In this document: positions 16,747 through 27,146 of the stretch, in pieces
Layout of the letters: every line of letters begins with the position of its first letter
How positions within the stretch are numbered: position 1 is the stretch's first letter
NCBI GenBank assembly: GCA_030157805.1
Contig: JAOAUB010000051.1
Coordinates: 1-49,045, forward strand
Length of the DNA stretch: 49,045 nucleotides
Source of the DNA: Legionellaceae bacterium
GTDB taxonomy: Bacteria; Pseudomonadota; Gammaproteobacteria; Legionellales; Legionellaceae
Reading direction: 5' to 3'
The notes under the pieces: model-generated
The model's database searches: none
Told to the model about the DNA's origin: nothing
What the model saw: only the letters and a program-made list of their open reading frames with translations
Program-made: the position numbers and the translations under genes

Positions 16747-18087
16747 ATGAGCGAAACAAGATATCTGGTGGCAGGGCTCGGAAAAACAGGTAATTCGATT
16801 GCGCATTATCTTCAACGAAAAAATAAGCCATTTATGGCGTTTGATACTCGCGCGGAGCTTGAGTGTCTTGATGAGTTCAAGTATCTATTTCCCGACGTGG
16901 ACGTTTTTTTACATGATTTGCCAGAAACGATGTACCCCATGATTGAAGCCGTGATCACAAGCCCTGGTATTTCGTTAGATGAGCCTTTTTTGCAACGTGC
17001 GCGCGACCTTGCGATCCCTATTTATGGTGATGTTGAATGTTTTGCAAGGGAAGTTCGTGTCCCCGTGATTGCAATTACTGGAACTAACGGAAAATCAACG
17101 GTGACCACCCTAGTCGGTGAGATGGTGAAGAAAGCGGGCTTTAATGTGGCTGTAGCAGGCAATATTGGTGATCCGGTTCTTGATCGACTGAGCGATGATC
17201 CGCCTTATGATTTTTGGGTGCTGGAGCTGTCAAGTTTTCAATTGGATTTAACGTACTCCTTAGCACCTAAAGCCGCGGTGGTGTTAAATATTACGCCCGA
17301 TCATTTGGATAGGCATCACACTATGGCAGCTTATATTGAAGCGAAACAGCGTGTTTACTCCGGAGCTTCTGCCTTAATTTATAATCGACAGGACCCCAAT
17401 ACCCTGCCGCAACAGGTCGGCACTGATGCGCTTTCGGTCAGTTATGGACTTGACGAACCAGGGGGTTGTGATTGGGGTATTGTGGAAAAAGAGGGTGTTC
17501 TATATCTGGCCCAGGGTCAAACGTGCTTATTGTCAGTTGAACAACTGCGTATCAAGGGAAAACATAATTGGCAAAATGCGTTAGCAGCTTGTGCATTGGC
17601 AAGTGCTGCGGGCATTGCTCATGAGGCGATGGTCGCTGTATTGAAAGAGTTTTCTGGTTTACCTCATCGTTGTCAGTGGGTCCGAACTCTCGATGGTGTT
17701 GAATGGATTAATGATTCGAAAGGAACCAATGTGGGTGCTACTGAATCGGCAATTGCAGGAATCGGTGGCTTTATGCGAGGCAAAATTGTTCTTATTGCCG
17801 GAGGATTGGGGAAGGGCGCTGATTTTAGTGAATTACGTCAGCCGGTATCAGATTATGTGCGATTGCTAGTATTAATTGGTCAGGATGCAGATAAAATAGA
17901 TCATGATTTAACAGGTGCGGCGCCTGTGCTAAGAGCTAGCACGATGGAAGAAGCCGTGGCACAGGCGCGAGTTCATGCAAAGCCAGGCGATGTTGTGCTA
18001 CTTTCCCCAGCGTGCGCTAGTTTTGATATGTTTCGTGATTTTAATCATCGTGGTGAAGTTTTTTCTCAGCGGGTGTTAGAATTATGA
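16747..18087 (+). CDS. murD: UDP-MurNAc-L-Ala--D-Glu ligase
   Basis: MurD adds D-glutamate to UDP-MurNAc-L-alanine. The 446-residue product has an N-terminal Rossmann-like domain (YLVAGLGKTGNSIA), TSPGIS, the ATP loop GTNGKST near residue 116, ELSSFQLD, NITPDHLDRH, HRCQWV, NDSKGTNVGAT and the C-terminal LLSPACASFDMF. ATG 16747 follows AAGGAC; the frame is open further into mraY but that start has no support. It overlaps ftsW by four bases (ATGA). Confidence 0.96.
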   Translation: MSETRYLVAGLGKTGNSIAHYLQRKNKPFMAFDTRAELECLDEFKYLFPDVDVFLHDLPETMYPMIEAVITSPGISLDEPFLQRARDLAIPIYGDVECFAREVRVPVIAITGTNGKSTVTTLVGEMVKKAGFNVAVAGNIGDPVLDRLSDDPPYDFWVLELSSFQLDLTYSLAPKAAVVLNITPDHLDRHHTMAAYIEAKQRVYSGASALIYNRQDPNTLPQQVGTDALSVSYGLDEPGGCDWGIVEKEGVLYLAQGQTCLLSVEQLRIKGKHNWQNALAACALASAAGIAHEAMVAVLKEFSGLPHRCQWVRTLDGVEWINDSKGTNVGATESAIAGIGGFMRGKIVLIAGGLGKGADFSELRQPVSDYVRLLVLIGQDADKIDHDLTGAAPVLRASTMEEAVAQARVHAKPGDVVLLSPACASFDMFRDFNHRGEVFSQRVLEL

Positions 18088-19250
18088 ACCCACGACATTA
18101 CTCATTAAGGGGGAAGCCGACCAACACACCCTTGGCTTTGTATGATAAATGGTTGATGGGGGCTGTTTTAGGATTGGTCATTGTTGGTTTGATGATGGTG
18201 GCTTCAAGCTCCGTGATGATTTCCAGTAAGTCTTATGGCACGCCGTTTCACTTTTTATTTCGTCAGATTTGTTATTTATTAGCCGGTTTTGGTGGAGCTG
18301 TGGTCGTGATGCGCATTGACAGTGAGAATTGGCAAAAATGGAGCGGGCCTTTATTGTTGGTGACGTTGCTGATGTTGTGTCTTGTCTTAATTCCTGGGGT
18401 TGGCCGCTTGGTGAATGGAAGTCGGCGTTGGTTGCCTATAGGTCTTGTTGGTATTCAAGTGTCGGAGCTTGCCAAATTAACCATGATTTTTTATCTGGCG
18501 GGGTATTTAGTTCGCCAGAAAAATAAAGTGACGGAGAGTGTTGTCGGGTTTGTAAAGCCGCTGTTGATTTTGGTCTTAGTGGCTTTATTATTATTGATGG
18601 AGCCTGATTTTGGAGCGACGGTTGTTATTGCTAGCACAATGATGGCTGTATTATTTTTAGCCGGGGTGAAATTGCGGTATTATATTGGTTTGTCGATGTT
18701 GGTGGTGACGGCCTTTGTGATGCTGGCGCTTTCTTCGCCGTACCGAGTTGCTCGTTTGACTGGATTTCTTAATCCGTGGGCAGATCAATACAAAACAGGG
18801 TATCAGTTGACACAGTCTTTAATCGCTTTTGGTCGAGGAGGTTGGTCGGGGGTGGGTTTGGGTGAAAGTGTCCAAAAATTATTTTATTTACCGGAGGCTC
18901 ATACTGACTTTTTATTTGCTGTTTTGGCTGAAGAGTTGGGACTGCTCGGGGTTGTTTTAGTTTTGACTTTATATGGCGTTCTCCTCTTTAGAGGGTTAAC
19001 GATTGGGTATGTGGCGTATTGCCAGGAGCGCTTTTTTGCCTCTTATACTGCTTATGGGTTAACATTTTGGTTGGGATTTCAGGCTGTCATTAATATGGGG
19101 GTCAATGTTGGATTGTTACCGACCAAAGGATTAACGTTACCCTTGCTAAGTTATGGGGGTGCCAGCATGATTATAAGTTGTACGGTCATTGCTTTGTTAT
19201 TACGCATTGATCATGAAAACAGATGGCGAGCGCTTGGGTTAAGAACGTAA
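18084..19250 (+). CDS. ftsW: Septal peptidoglycan polymerase FtsW (SEDS)
   Basis: FtsW is the SEDS glycosyltransferase that polymerises lipid II at the division septum with FtsI. The 388 residues show about ten membrane helices and the family motifs VNGSRRWLPIG, QVSELAKL, EPDFGATVV, FGRGGWSGVGLGES, PEAHTDFLFAVLAEELG and PLLSYGGASM. Its start overlaps the murD stop (ATGA). The next gene is murC; the usual murG does not follow. Confidence 0.96.
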   Translation: MNPRHYSLRGKPTNTPLALYDKWLMGAVLGLVIVGLMMVASSSVMISSKSYGTPFHFLFRQICYLLAGFGGAVVVMRIDSENWQKWSGPLLLVTLLMLCLVLIPGVGRLVNGSRRWLPIGLVGIQVSELAKLTMIFYLAGYLVRQKNKVTESVVGFVKPLLILVLVALLLLMEPDFGATVVIASTMMAVLFLAGVKLRYYIGLSMLVVTAFVMLALSSPYRVARLTGFLNPWADQYKTGYQLTQSLIAFGRGGWSGVGLGESVQKLFYLPEAHTDFLFAVLAEELGLLGVVLVLTLYGVLLFRGLTIGYVAYCQERFFASYTAYGLTFWLGFQAVINMGVNVGLLPTKGLTLPLLSYGGASMIISCTVIALLLRIDHENRWRALGLRT

Positions 19251-19318
19251 AAGCGCTGTCGCATCCTATGAACGACTCATCGCTAGAGGCGTGGGGCATA
19301 GATAACAAGGGGATACCT

Positions 19319-20749
19319 GTGGGGACAAAACCAGAATATTATTACATGCCAAGGATGCGACGTGTAGAACACATTCATTTTGTTGGAATTGGTGGTGCCG
19401 GGATGTGTGGTATTGCCGAAGTGTTGCATAATGAAGGTTATCATGTCACGGGTTCCGATTTGAGTGAAAATCGCTCTGTGGAGCACTTGCGTTCATTAGG
19501 TATTGACATTTTTGTAGGGCATCATGCCAGTCACATTCAGGGGGCAAATGTTGTCGTTCGATCAACCGCAGTGAGTGCGGATAATCCGGAAATTATTGCC
19601 GCAATGGATCAAGCGATTCCGATTATTCCTCGAGCAGCGATGCTTGCTGAGCTGATGCGTTTTCGTTATGGCATCGCTATTGCAGGTACTCACGGTAAAA
19701 CCACTACAACGAGTCTTGTGAGCAGTTTACTCGCTGAAGGCGGATTAGATCCGAGTTTTGTTATTGGCGGTAAATTAAACAGCAGTGCTAGTAATGCGCA
19801 GCTGGGTAAATCCACCTATTTGGTTGTTGAGGCAGATGAAAGTGATGCGTCGTTTCTTTTTTTAAAACCAATGATGTCCGTAGTTACTAATATTGATGCG
19901 GATCACATGGGAACTTACGATAATAATTTTGATAAACTGCGTAATACCTTTGTTGAGTTTCTGCATCACCTGCCTTTTTATGGTTTGGCTATATTGTGTT
20001 TGGAAGATGAAGAAGTTCGTCGTATTATGCCGCAGGTCGCACGACCAATTGCTACCTATGGTTTTCATGAGGAGGCTCATTATCGAGCCGTTGATTGGAC
20101 GCAAAAGGGTTTGCTTAGCGAATTTACAGTGCATCGGCCACGCCAGTTACCGTCGTTGCGAATTACATTTTCTTGGCCTGGGCGTCATAATGTATTGAAT
20201 GCGCTGGCTGCAATCGCCATTGCAACTGAGCTGGGTGTTCGGGATGACGCTATTGTGAGCGGCCTTATGAAGTTTCAAGGGGTTGGTCGACGTTTTCAAA
20301 TTTTAGGCGAGCGACAATTTGAGCATGGCACGACCCTTGTGGTTGATGATTATGGTCATCATCCTCAGGAAATCAGCTCAACGGTGGATGCTTTTCGTCG
20401 TGTATGGCCCAATAAGAAATTGGTGCATGTGTTTCAGCCGCATCGTTATACACGGACCCAATCGTTGTTTGATCGTTTTGTTGATGTCTTGTCGATGGCA
20501 GATACCGTATTGCTTATGGATATTTACTCTGCGGGAGAGGCTGCAATTCCTGGGGTGAGTAGTGCTCTCTTGATTGAAAAGATCAAACAAAAAAATCCGG
20601 ACGTCCGATTGGTCAATGATAAGAATTTAGTTCAAATTTTGAATGAAGTCGTTACGGATGATAGTGTTGTTTTGATGCAGGGCGCGGGAAATATTGGGCA
20701 GTTAGCTCATAATTTGATGCTGGTCACGACGGATACGATAAAAGCATGA
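19319..20749 (+). CDS. murC: UDP-MurNAc--L-alanine ligase
   Basis: MurC adds L-alanine to UDP-MurNAc, the first amino acid of the stem peptide. Signatures are HFVGIGGAGMCGIAEVL, GSDLSEN, GTHGKTTTTSL (ATP loop), EADESDASFL, NIDADHMGTY, GRRFQ and DDYGHHPQEI. The start is uncertain. GTG 19319 has AAGGGG upstream and leaves a short leader before MRRVEHIHFVGIGG, similar to E. coli. ATG 19223 (overlapping ftsW by 28 bases), 19268 and 19346 are alternatives without good ribosome sites. The product has 476 residues from the GTG. murB overlaps its end (ATGA). Confidence 0.95.
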   Translation: MGTKPEYYYMPRMRRVEHIHFVGIGGAGMCGIAEVLHNEGYHVTGSDLSENRSVEHLRSLGIDIFVGHHASHIQGANVVVRSTAVSADNPEIIAAMDQAIPIIPRAAMLAELMRFRYGIAIAGTHGKTTTTSLVSSLLAEGGLDPSFVIGGKLNSSASNAQLGKSTYLVVEADESDASFLFLKPMMSVVTNIDADHMGTYDNNFDKLRNTFVEFLHHLPFYGLAILCLEDEEVRRIMPQVARPIATYGFHEEAHYRAVDWTQKGLLSEFTVHRPRQLPSLRITFSWPGRHNVLNALAAIAIATELGVRDDAIVSGLMKFQGVGRRFQILGERQFEHGTTLVVDDYGHHPQEISSTVDAFRRVWPNKKLVHVFQPHRYTRTQSLFDRFVDVLSMADTVLLMDIYSAGEAAIPGVSSALLIEKIKQKNPDVRLVNDKNLVQILNEVVTDDSVVLMQGAGNIGQLAHNLMLVTTDTIKA

Positions 20750-21654
20750 GCGATCAAAAGAGTGAATCTCGAGCATTGGGTCAAGGACAATTATTGATTA
20801 ATGAATCCTTAGCTGATTACACCACATGGCGGGTTGGTGGAACAGCTCAGCGCTTATACAAACCGCATGATGTTGCTGATCTCGCTTGGTTTATGCAGCA
20901 GCTTCCTGAAGAAGAACCTATCGTTTGGCTTGGGCTAGGGAGTAATTGTTTAATTCGTGATGGCGGTTTTGCAGGAACGGTCATTGTGACTCAGGGCTGT
21001 CTGAAAGAGATGAGCTTGAACGAAGATGGTCTGATTCGTGTTGATGCGGGTGTGTCTTGCGCTACAATGGCTCGTTTTGCTGCGAGAAATGCCTTGGAGG
21101 GTGCTGAGTTTTTAGCGGGCATTCCAGGAACAATGGGTGGTGCCTTGCGTATGAACGCAGGTTGCTGCGGCGGTGAAACGTGGCAATTTGTTGTGGAAGT
21201 TGAGACTCTCGATAGGCAGGGCGTTCGTCGGATAAGAACGCCAGCTGATTTTGATGTGGCTTATCGTCATGTCGAAGGCCCTGTTAACGAATGGTTTATT
21301 TCGGGGACCTTTAAATTTGAGCCAGGCGACAAAGAGCGATCGTTGCAGCGCATTAGGGATTTGCTTGAGCATCGCGCAAAAACGCAGCCAACGAATGAGC
21401 ATAACTGTGGATCTGTTTTTAGAAATCCGCCTGATGATTATGCCGCGCGTTTAATTGAGGGATGTGGGTTAAAGGGAAAACAAATTGGGGGCGCAGTAGT
21501 CTCTATTAAGCACGCTAATTTTATTATTAATCAAGAAAGGAATGCGAAAGCACAGGATATTGAGTCGTTGATGGAGCTGGTTCGTGAAACGGTTCGACAG
21601 AAAACGGCCATTGATTTGGTGCATGAAATTCATATTCTTGGAGAGAATGCATGA
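20746..21654 (+). CDS. murB: UDP-N-acetylenolpyruvoylglucosamine reductase
   Basis: MurB is a FAD enzyme that reduces enolpyruvyl-UDP-GlcNAc to UDP-MurNAc. The 302-residue product has the type II arrangement: [44 protein letters not shown], the catalytic serine in NCGSVFRNP, and [10 protein letters not shown]. It is overlapped by four bases at both ends (murC before, ddl after), so it is part of one tightly coupled operon. Confidence 0.96.
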   Translation: MSDQKSESRALGQGQLLINESLADYTTWRVGGTAQRLYKPHDVADLAWFMQQLPEEEPIVWLGLGSNCLIRDGGFAGTVIVTQGCLKEMSLNEDGLIRVDAGVSCATMARFAARNALEGAEFLAGIPGTMGGALRMNAGCCGGETWQFVVEVETLDRQGVRRIRTPADFDVAYRHVEGPVNEWFISGTFKFEPGDKERSLQRIRDLLEHRAKTQPTNEHNCGSVFRNPPDDYAARLIEGCGLKGKQIGGAVVSIKHANFIINQERNAKAQDIESLMELVRETVRQKTAIDLVHEIHILGENA

Positions 21655-22748
21655 CTAAAAAAATAACGGTAGTTTTAATTTATGGCGGTAAGTCGGGGGA
21701 GCATGAAATTTCTTTGATATCGGCTGCCTCTGTATTGGCTAATTTAGATCCTCATAAATACACGATTATACCAGTAGGCATGGATAAAGAAGGGCGTTGT
21801 TATCTCAATGATTATGATGAATTACTTCATCACTCTCATCGTCTTCCTGTGAGCACGCCAAGCTCTCAAGAAATACCTAGCTTACTTGTCAATGGGCGAT
21901 TAGCCGTCGATGCTGATGTTGTCTTTCCCATTGTTCATGGCCCCCTTTATGAAGACGGTTGTTTGCAAGGTTTATTAAAGTTGGCGGGGGCTGCTTTTGT
22001 GGGTAGTGATGTCTTATCTTCAGCGATCGGGATGGATAAGGATATTGCTAGGCGTCTTGTTTGCAATGACGACCAGATTCGTTGTGCAAAATACCGAGTT
22101 TTGTCTTGGCATGCTACGGATGCATTGCGCCGTCAATTTTGCCAGGATGTGGTAAGCGCTTTGGGATGGCCTTTATTTATTAAACCGTGTTCTTTAGGCT
22201 CGAGCGTTGGTATTCACAAGGCTTGTAATATGTCCGAGTTATTGGCGGCAGTTGATGATGCGTTACGTTACGACGAAACTATTTTGGTCGAGGAGTTTAT
22301 CGAGGGGCGTGAGATTGAATTGGCTGTTCTTGAGAGTACAAATCAAGGCGAAAAGGCCCGAGTTACTTTGCCGGGTGAAATTCGCGTGCATCATGCGGAT
22401 GGATTTTATTCTTACACGGCCAAATACATTGAAAGTGATGCCACGGAATTATTAACGCCGGCTGAGTTGGACCCCATGTTGGTGAGCCAATTGCAACATA
22501 AAGCTGCTGAAATATTTACTCGATTGAAATGTAAAGGGATGGCTCGTGTTGATTTTTTTGTTAATACAAGCACTGGGATGACTTATTTTAATGAAATCAA
22601 TACACTGCCAGGTTTTACTCCGATGAGCATGTATCCCAAACTTTGGCAAGTTAGCGGCTTAAGTTATACTCTTTTGTTGGATGAGTTGATTCAATTGGCG
22701 ATGACTCATCATCATTGCCAGCAGAGTCTAGTGACGAACTATCAATAG
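21651..22748 (+). CDS. ddl: D-alanine--D-alanine ligase
   Basis: Ddl makes the D-Ala-D-Ala dipeptide used by MurF. At 365 residues it is nearer the DdlA length than the roughly 306-residue DdlB usually found in this cluster. Motifs are [44 protein letters not shown], the KYIE region, and [18 protein letters not shown] with its metal-binding acidic and Asn residues. The loop usually read as HG..GEDG is HGPLYEDG here, with Tyr for the Gly. It overlaps murB by four bases; ftsQ follows after 23. Confidence 0.95.
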   Translation: MTKKITVVLIYGGKSGEHEISLISAASVLANLDPHKYTIIPVGMDKEGRCYLNDYDELLHHSHRLPVSTPSSQEIPSLLVNGRLAVDADVVFPIVHGPLYEDGCLQGLLKLAGAAFVGSDVLSSAIGMDKDIARRLVCNDDQIRCAKYRVLSWHATDALRRQFCQDVVSALGWPLFIKPCSLGSSVGIHKACNMSELLAAVDDALRYDETILVEEFIEGREIELAVLESTNQGEKARVTLPGEIRVHHADGFYSYTAKYIESDATELLTPAELDPMLVSQLQHKAAEIFTRLKCKGMARVDFFVNTSTGMTYFNEINTLPGFTPMSMYPKLWQVSGLSYTLLLDELIQLAMTHHHCQQSLVTNYQ

Positions 22749-22771
22749 CCGCTTAACCAAGAAGGTGATTA

Positions 22772-23530
22772 ATGGACAAAAAACAAGGGCGATGGCGTTA
22801 TTTTACTGTCCTTTTTCTGTTAATTAGTAGCGCTTTGATTTTAACAGCTCGCGTGACGTATTTATATTTGGCGGATGGTCAGCGCTTTCCAATGAATACA
22901 ATAAAAATTACGGCGACTTACCGTCATATTTCACGTCAACAACTTGAAAGTATTCTCAGTGAGACTTTGAGCAAAAGTAGTTTTTTTACGCTTCCTGTGC
23001 GGCAATTGTCAGCCAAGCTCAAGGCACTGCCATGGACAAAGTCGGTTTACATCGAACGAATATGGCCTGATGTGTTAAAAATTAATCTTGTTGAAAATAC
23101 GCCAGTTGCAGTCTGGAATGATGTTATGCTGACGGAAGATGGTAAATTATTTAATCCTGGAAACAGCCAGGATGAGAATTTTCAATTGCCACATTTGCGT
23201 GGACCACGCGATCAGCAACAAGAGGTCTTACAAGTTTACCAAAAAATGAGTAAGATGTTATTAATGCATGGTTTTTCTACGGCATTGCTTGAAAAACGTG
23301 ATAATCAGGCATGGGAATTAACGTTGGATAATGGGATTCTTATCCATTTGGGGAAACAGGATATTGATGCAAAAATTATTCGTTTTTGCAAAGCGTATCC
23401 TGCTGTTTTTTCAAAAAATTTAAGTCGATTAGTGAGTGTGGATCTTCGTTATCCGCGAGGGATGGCTGTTAAATGGAGAAGCTCCCCAATAAATAATGCG
23501 AGCGAGCTCAATGATAAAACAGGAAAATAA
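22772..23530 (+). CDS. ftsQ: Cell division protein FtsQ
   Basis: FtsQ is a bitopic inner-membrane divisome scaffold that recruits FtsL/FtsB. The 252 residues comprise a short basic cytoplasmic end, one membrane helix (about 13-33), a POTRA domain (MNTIKITATYRHISRQQLESIL to PWTKSVYIERIWPDVLKINLVENTPVAVW) and the beta domain ending SVDLRYPRGMAVKW. Its stop overlaps the ftsA ATG by one base (TAATG). Confidence 0.93.
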   Translation: MDKKQGRWRYFTVLFLLISSALILTARVTYLYLADGQRFPMNTIKITATYRHISRQQLESILSETLSKSSFFTLPVRQLSAKLKALPWTKSVYIERIWPDVLKINLVENTPVAVWNDVMLTEDGKLFNPGNSQDENFQLPHLRGPRDQQQEVLQVYQKMSKMLLMHGFSTALLEKRDNQAWELTLDNGILIHLGKQDIDAKIIRFCKAYPAVFSKNLSRLVSVDLRYPRGMAVKWRSSPINNASELNDKTGK

Positions 23531-24768
23531 TGGCTAAAAAGTTGGAAAAAAATATTATTACCGGCTTGGATATCGGTACATCTAAGGTCGTTGCTTTGAT
23601 AGGTGAAATTGCCAACGATGGCACGATTGAAATCATTGGAATCGGTCGGCATTCATCGCGAGGCTTAAAACGCGGCGTGGTGGTTGATATTGAAGCTACG
23701 GTTAATTCAATTCAGCGGGCGGTTCAGGAAGCGGAATTGATGGCTGGGTGTGAAGTGCACACGGTTTATGCAGGAATTGCAGGCAGCCATATTCGCAGCA
23801 TGAACTCACACGGTATTGTGGCGATTCGTGAGCAAGAAGTCACTAAGGCTGATGTGGATAGGGTTATTGACGCAGCAAAGGCTGTCGCAATTCCTGCTGA
23901 CCAAAAAATTTTACATGTTTTGCCGCAAGAATTTATTATCGATAATCAAGGTTCTATCCGTGAGCCGGCGGGAATGGCGGGCGTTCGCTTGGAAGCTCGT
24001 GTGCATATTGTGACAGGAGCCGTGAGCGCCTCTCAAAATATTGATAAATGTATACGTCGCTGCGGTCTTGAGGTCAATGACATCATTCTTGAACAACTTG
24101 CTTCAAGTCATGCGGTTCTAACTGATGATGAAAAAGAGTTGGGTGTGTGTTTGATTGATATCGGTGGTGGGACAACGGATATTATCGTTTTCGCAGACGG
24201 CGCAATTCAATTCACCGCGGTCATTCCTATTGCAGGCGATCAGGTGACTAACGATATTGCAATGGCTTTGCGAACACCAACTAAAGCTGCAGAGGCCATT
24301 AAAATTGAGCATGCCGTTGCCTTGGCGGGCTTGGCTAATCCTAATGATATGATCGAAGTTTTAAGTATGAATGATCGCCCCGGTCGAAAAATATCCGCGC
24401 GAGCGTTGGCTGATGTGGTTTCAGCGCGTTATGATGAATTATTTTCTTTAGTCAGGAATGAATTACGTCGCAGTGGTTTTGAACAACGAATCGCGGCAGG
24501 TATTGTCATGACGGGAGGCGGCGCGCGCGTGCGTGGCGCGATTGAGCTGGCTGAAATATGTTTTGAAACACCTGTTCGTTATGGTTCGGCACACCGTGTT
24601 TCTGGTTTAGTTGAAGCGACGGCTAACCCAGCATTATCGACAGGCGTTGGTTTGTTATTACATGGTTACCAACAACAATATGAAGGAAATTATAGTTCCC
24701 CCGTGGTTAGCTCTGGTGGTAAACAGGTCTGGTCGCGGATGAAAGAATGGTTTCGTGGTAATTTTTAG
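23530..24768 (+). CDS. ftsA: Cell division protein FtsA
   Basis: FtsA is an actin-like ATPase that tethers FtsZ to the membrane and recruits the later divisome. The 412 residues show GLDIGTSKVVALIGE (phosphate 1), the SHI domain 1C region, CLIDIGGGTTDI (phosphate 2), VMTGGGARVRG (adenosine loop) and a C-terminal amphipathic helix (VWSRMKEWFRGNF) that binds membrane. ftsZ starts 29 bases later behind GGGGAGA. Confidence 0.97.
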   Translation: MAKKLEKNIITGLDIGTSKVVALIGEIANDGTIEIIGIGRHSSRGLKRGVVVDIEATVNSIQRAVQEAELMAGCEVHTVYAGIAGSHIRSMNSHGIVAIREQEVTKADVDRVIDAAKAVAIPADQKILHVLPQEFIIDNQGSIREPAGMAGVRLEARVHIVTGAVSASQNIDKCIRRCGLEVNDIILEQLASSHAVLTDDEKELGVCLIDIGGGTTDIIVFADGAIQFTAVIPIAGDQVTNDIAMALRTPTKAAEAIKIEHAVALAGLANPNDMIEVLSMNDRPGRKISARALADVVSARYDELFSLVRNELRRSGFEQRIAAGIVMTGGGARVRGAIELAEICFETPVRYGSAHRVSGLVEATANPALSTGVGLLLHGYQQQYEGNYSSPVVSSGGKQVWSRMKEWFRGNF

Positions 24769-24797
24769 ATTGATCATCGGGCAAGGGGAGATCGGTA

Positions 24798-26018
24798 ATG
24801 TTTGAGTTAACACAAAGTCAAGATAACAACGCGGTGATTAAAGTTGTGGGCGTTGGTGGTGGCGGTGGAAATGCTGTTGAGCACATGGTATTAGAAAATA
24901 TCGATGGTGTTGAGTTTATTTGTGCAAATACAGACGCTCAGGCGCTTAAAAATTCGAATGCAAAAATACATATTCAGCTTGGTGATGCGCTAACGAAAGG
25001 ATTAGGTGCTGGTGCCAATCCCAAGATTGGTCGTGAGGCAGCTGAAGAGGATCGCGATCGTATTCGTGAGGTTCTACAAGGCGCGGATATGGTATTTATT
25101 ACAGCAGGTATGGGTGGTGGCACCGGAACGGGAGCGGCCCCGATATTTGCTGAAGTCGCTAAAGAGCTTAATATCCTGACTGTTGCAGTGGTCACGAAAC
25201 CATTTTCTTTTGAAGGAAAACAACGGGCATTGGCTGCAGAAGAAGGTATTCGACGATTGGCAGAGCATGTTGATTCATTAATTACCATACCTAATAATAA
25301 GTTACTGACGGTGCTTGGCAAAAATATCAGTTTGCTTAATGCGTTTAAAGCTGCGAATAATGTTTTATTAGGTGCTGTTAAGGGTATTTCGGATTTAATT
25401 ACGCGTCCAGGGTTGATTAACGTGGATTTTGCAGACGTGCGCACCGTGATGTCTGAAATGGGAATGGCTATGATGGGTACAGGAAGTGCCACTGGTGAGC
25501 AGCGTGCTCGTCAGGCCGCAGAGGCTGCTATTGCTTCGCCGCTTCTTGAAGATGTTAATTTTTCAGGAGCGAGAGGTATTCTTGTTAATATTACTGCGGG
25601 CCTCGATATGTCAATTGGTGAATTTGAAGAGGTTGGCGATGTTGTTAAAGAATTTATTTCTGACGATGCTACCGTGGTGGTGGGTACGGTGATTGATCCG
25701 GACATGGTCGAGGAAATGCGGGTTACGGTGATTGTTACAGGTCTTGGTGATGTCAAATCACGCGGCCAACAGAATTCAGCCTATCCACATAATAAATCAC
25801 GAGTCTTAGAGTCAGCTTTGCGCAGTGATGGAACGTTTGATTATCAACAGTTAGAACGTCCTGCTTTGTTGCGCAAACAAGCGTCAATAACAAAGGGAGT
25901 TCAAGATGCTCCGAAGCCAAGATCTTCTGCTCCTGCAGCGCAAGAAGCCTCGTTTTTAGATGCGGATTATCTGGATATTCCGGCTTTTTTGAGACGACAA
26001 GAAGAGATCGTAGACTGA
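24798..26018 (+). CDS. ftsZ: Cell division GTPase FtsZ
   Basis: FtsZ is the tubulin-like GTPase that forms the division ring. The 406 residues have the full set: [22 protein letters not shown], the tubulin signature [18 protein letters not shown] (T7-type loop), a linker of about 50 residues, and the C-terminal peptide [10 protein letters not shown] that binds FtsA and ZipA, both encoded in this window. Annotation is secure. Confidence 0.98.
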   Translation: MFELTQSQDNNAVIKVVGVGGGGGNAVEHMVLENIDGVEFICANTDAQALKNSNAKIHIQLGDALTKGLGAGANPKIGREAAEEDRDRIREVLQGADMVFITAGMGGGTGTGAAPIFAEVAKELNILTVAVVTKPFSFEGKQRALAAEEGIRRLAEHVDSLITIPNNKLLTVLGKNISLLNAFKAANNVLLGAVKGISDLITRPGLINVDFADVRTVMSEMGMAMMGTGSATGEQRARQAAEAAIASPLLEDVNFSGARGILVNITAGLDMSIGEFEEVGDVVKEFISDDATVVVGTVIDPDMVEEMRVTVIVTGLGDVKSRGQQNSAYPHNKSRVLESALRSDGTFDYQQLERPALLRKQASITKGVQDAPKPRSSAPAAQEASFLDADYLDIPAFLRRQEEIVD

Positions 26019-26097
26019 TCATTGATGTTTTTATGTCGCTCTTTGAGTTGATTCGAAAAAGAATTCAAACGAGAAAAATAGACAACTCAATGAATTA

Positions 26098-26125
26098 TTG
26101 CTATGATTTGAGAGCAAAATATGCT
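26098..26125 (+). promoter_or_regulatory. Candidate lpxC promoter
   Basis: TTGCTA (26098-26103), a 16-base spacer and TATGCT (26120-26125) lie in the 143-base ftsZ-lpxC gap, giving lpxC its own start. An inverted repeat (26043-26050 with 26083-26090) lies just upstream. Confidence 0.4.
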
Positions 26126-26161
26126 TAATATTAAGGGTACAGGTATATAGGTAGTTAATGA

Positions 26162-27088
26162 ATGATACAACAAAGAACTCCTAAAAAAGTGATCCAGGCA
26201 ACCGGTGTTGGGTTGCATTCTGGTCAAAAAGTTCTTCTCACGCTACGTCCAGCACCCATTAATACAGGGATTGTTTTTCGACGAACTGATTTGAGCCCCG
26301 TTGTGGAAATTCCTGCATCTTATGAATACGTCAGTGAAACGATGTTGTGTACTTCGTTGCAGCGGGGGGATGTAAAAATAGCAACAGTTGAGCATCTTCT
26401 TTCAGCATTAGCCGGTCTAGGTATTGATAATGCTTACGTTGATGTGAATGCACCAGAAATCCCAATTATGGATGGAAGCGCAGCACCATTTGTGTTTCTT
26501 ATTCAATCGGCAGGTGTTCGAGAGCAAAATGCTGCAAAACGTTATATTCGTATTTTGAAACCGATTCGTGTTGAAGAGAATGATAAATACGTTCAGTTTT
26601 TGCCTTACAATGGTTATAAAGTCTCCTTTACCATTGATTTTGATCATCCTGTTTTTAATAGCAAACCTAAAAAAGCTTGTTTTGATTTCTCACATACATC
26701 CTATGTTAAGCAAGTTTGCCGTGCACGTACGTTTGGTTTTCTTTCGGACTATGAGCGGTTGCGTGAATCTGATCTAATTAAAGGTGGTAGCTTAGATAAT
26801 GCTGTCGTTGTTGATGATTATCGTGTTTTGAATGATGACGGCCTGCGCTTTGATGGTGAATTTGTTGCTCATAAAGTTCTGGATGCCATTGGCGATTTAT
26901 ATTTATTAGGATCCGGATTGATCGGTGCTTTTGAAGGGTACAAGTCTGGTCATGAATTGAATAATCGTTTGTTGCGCGCCTTAGTGGTCAATCAAGATGC
27001 TTGGGAATATACTTGCTTTGATGCTGAAAAGTACCAGTCTTTTGCTGCCTCAGGTTTTTATTCGTTAGGTGATCTTCTCGAAGCGTGA
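26162..27088 (+). CDS. lpxC: UDP-3-O-acyl-N-acetylglucosamine deacetylase
   Basis: LpxC is the zinc deacetylase that commits UDP-GlcNAc derivatives to lipid A, so the organism makes LPS. The 308-residue product shows [25 protein letters not shown] (zinc His), [26 protein letters not shown], and the [13 protein letters not shown] and SGHELNN segments with further zinc ligands and the catalytic His. It ends the cluster; dciA converges from the other side, and the common secA neighbour is not seen. Confidence 0.97.
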   Translation: MIQQRTPKKVIQATGVGLHSGQKVLLTLRPAPINTGIVFRRTDLSPVVEIPASYEYVSETMLCTSLQRGDVKIATVEHLLSALAGLGIDNAYVDVNAPEIPIMDGSAAPFVFLIQSAGVREQNAAKRYIRILKPIRVEENDKYVQFLPYNGYKVSFTIDFDHPVFNSKPKKACFDFSHTSYVKQVCRARTFGFLSDYERLRESDLIKGGSLDNAVVVDDYRVLNDDGLRFDGEFVAHKVLDAIGDLYLLGSGLIGAFEGYKSGHELNNRLLRALVVNQDAWEYTCFDAEKYQSFAASGFYSLGDLLEA

Positions 27089-27146
27089 TTTTGGGTTAGA
27101 AACTATCTTTCAAAACTTATGTTTATTCGCTCAAATAAAGATGATT

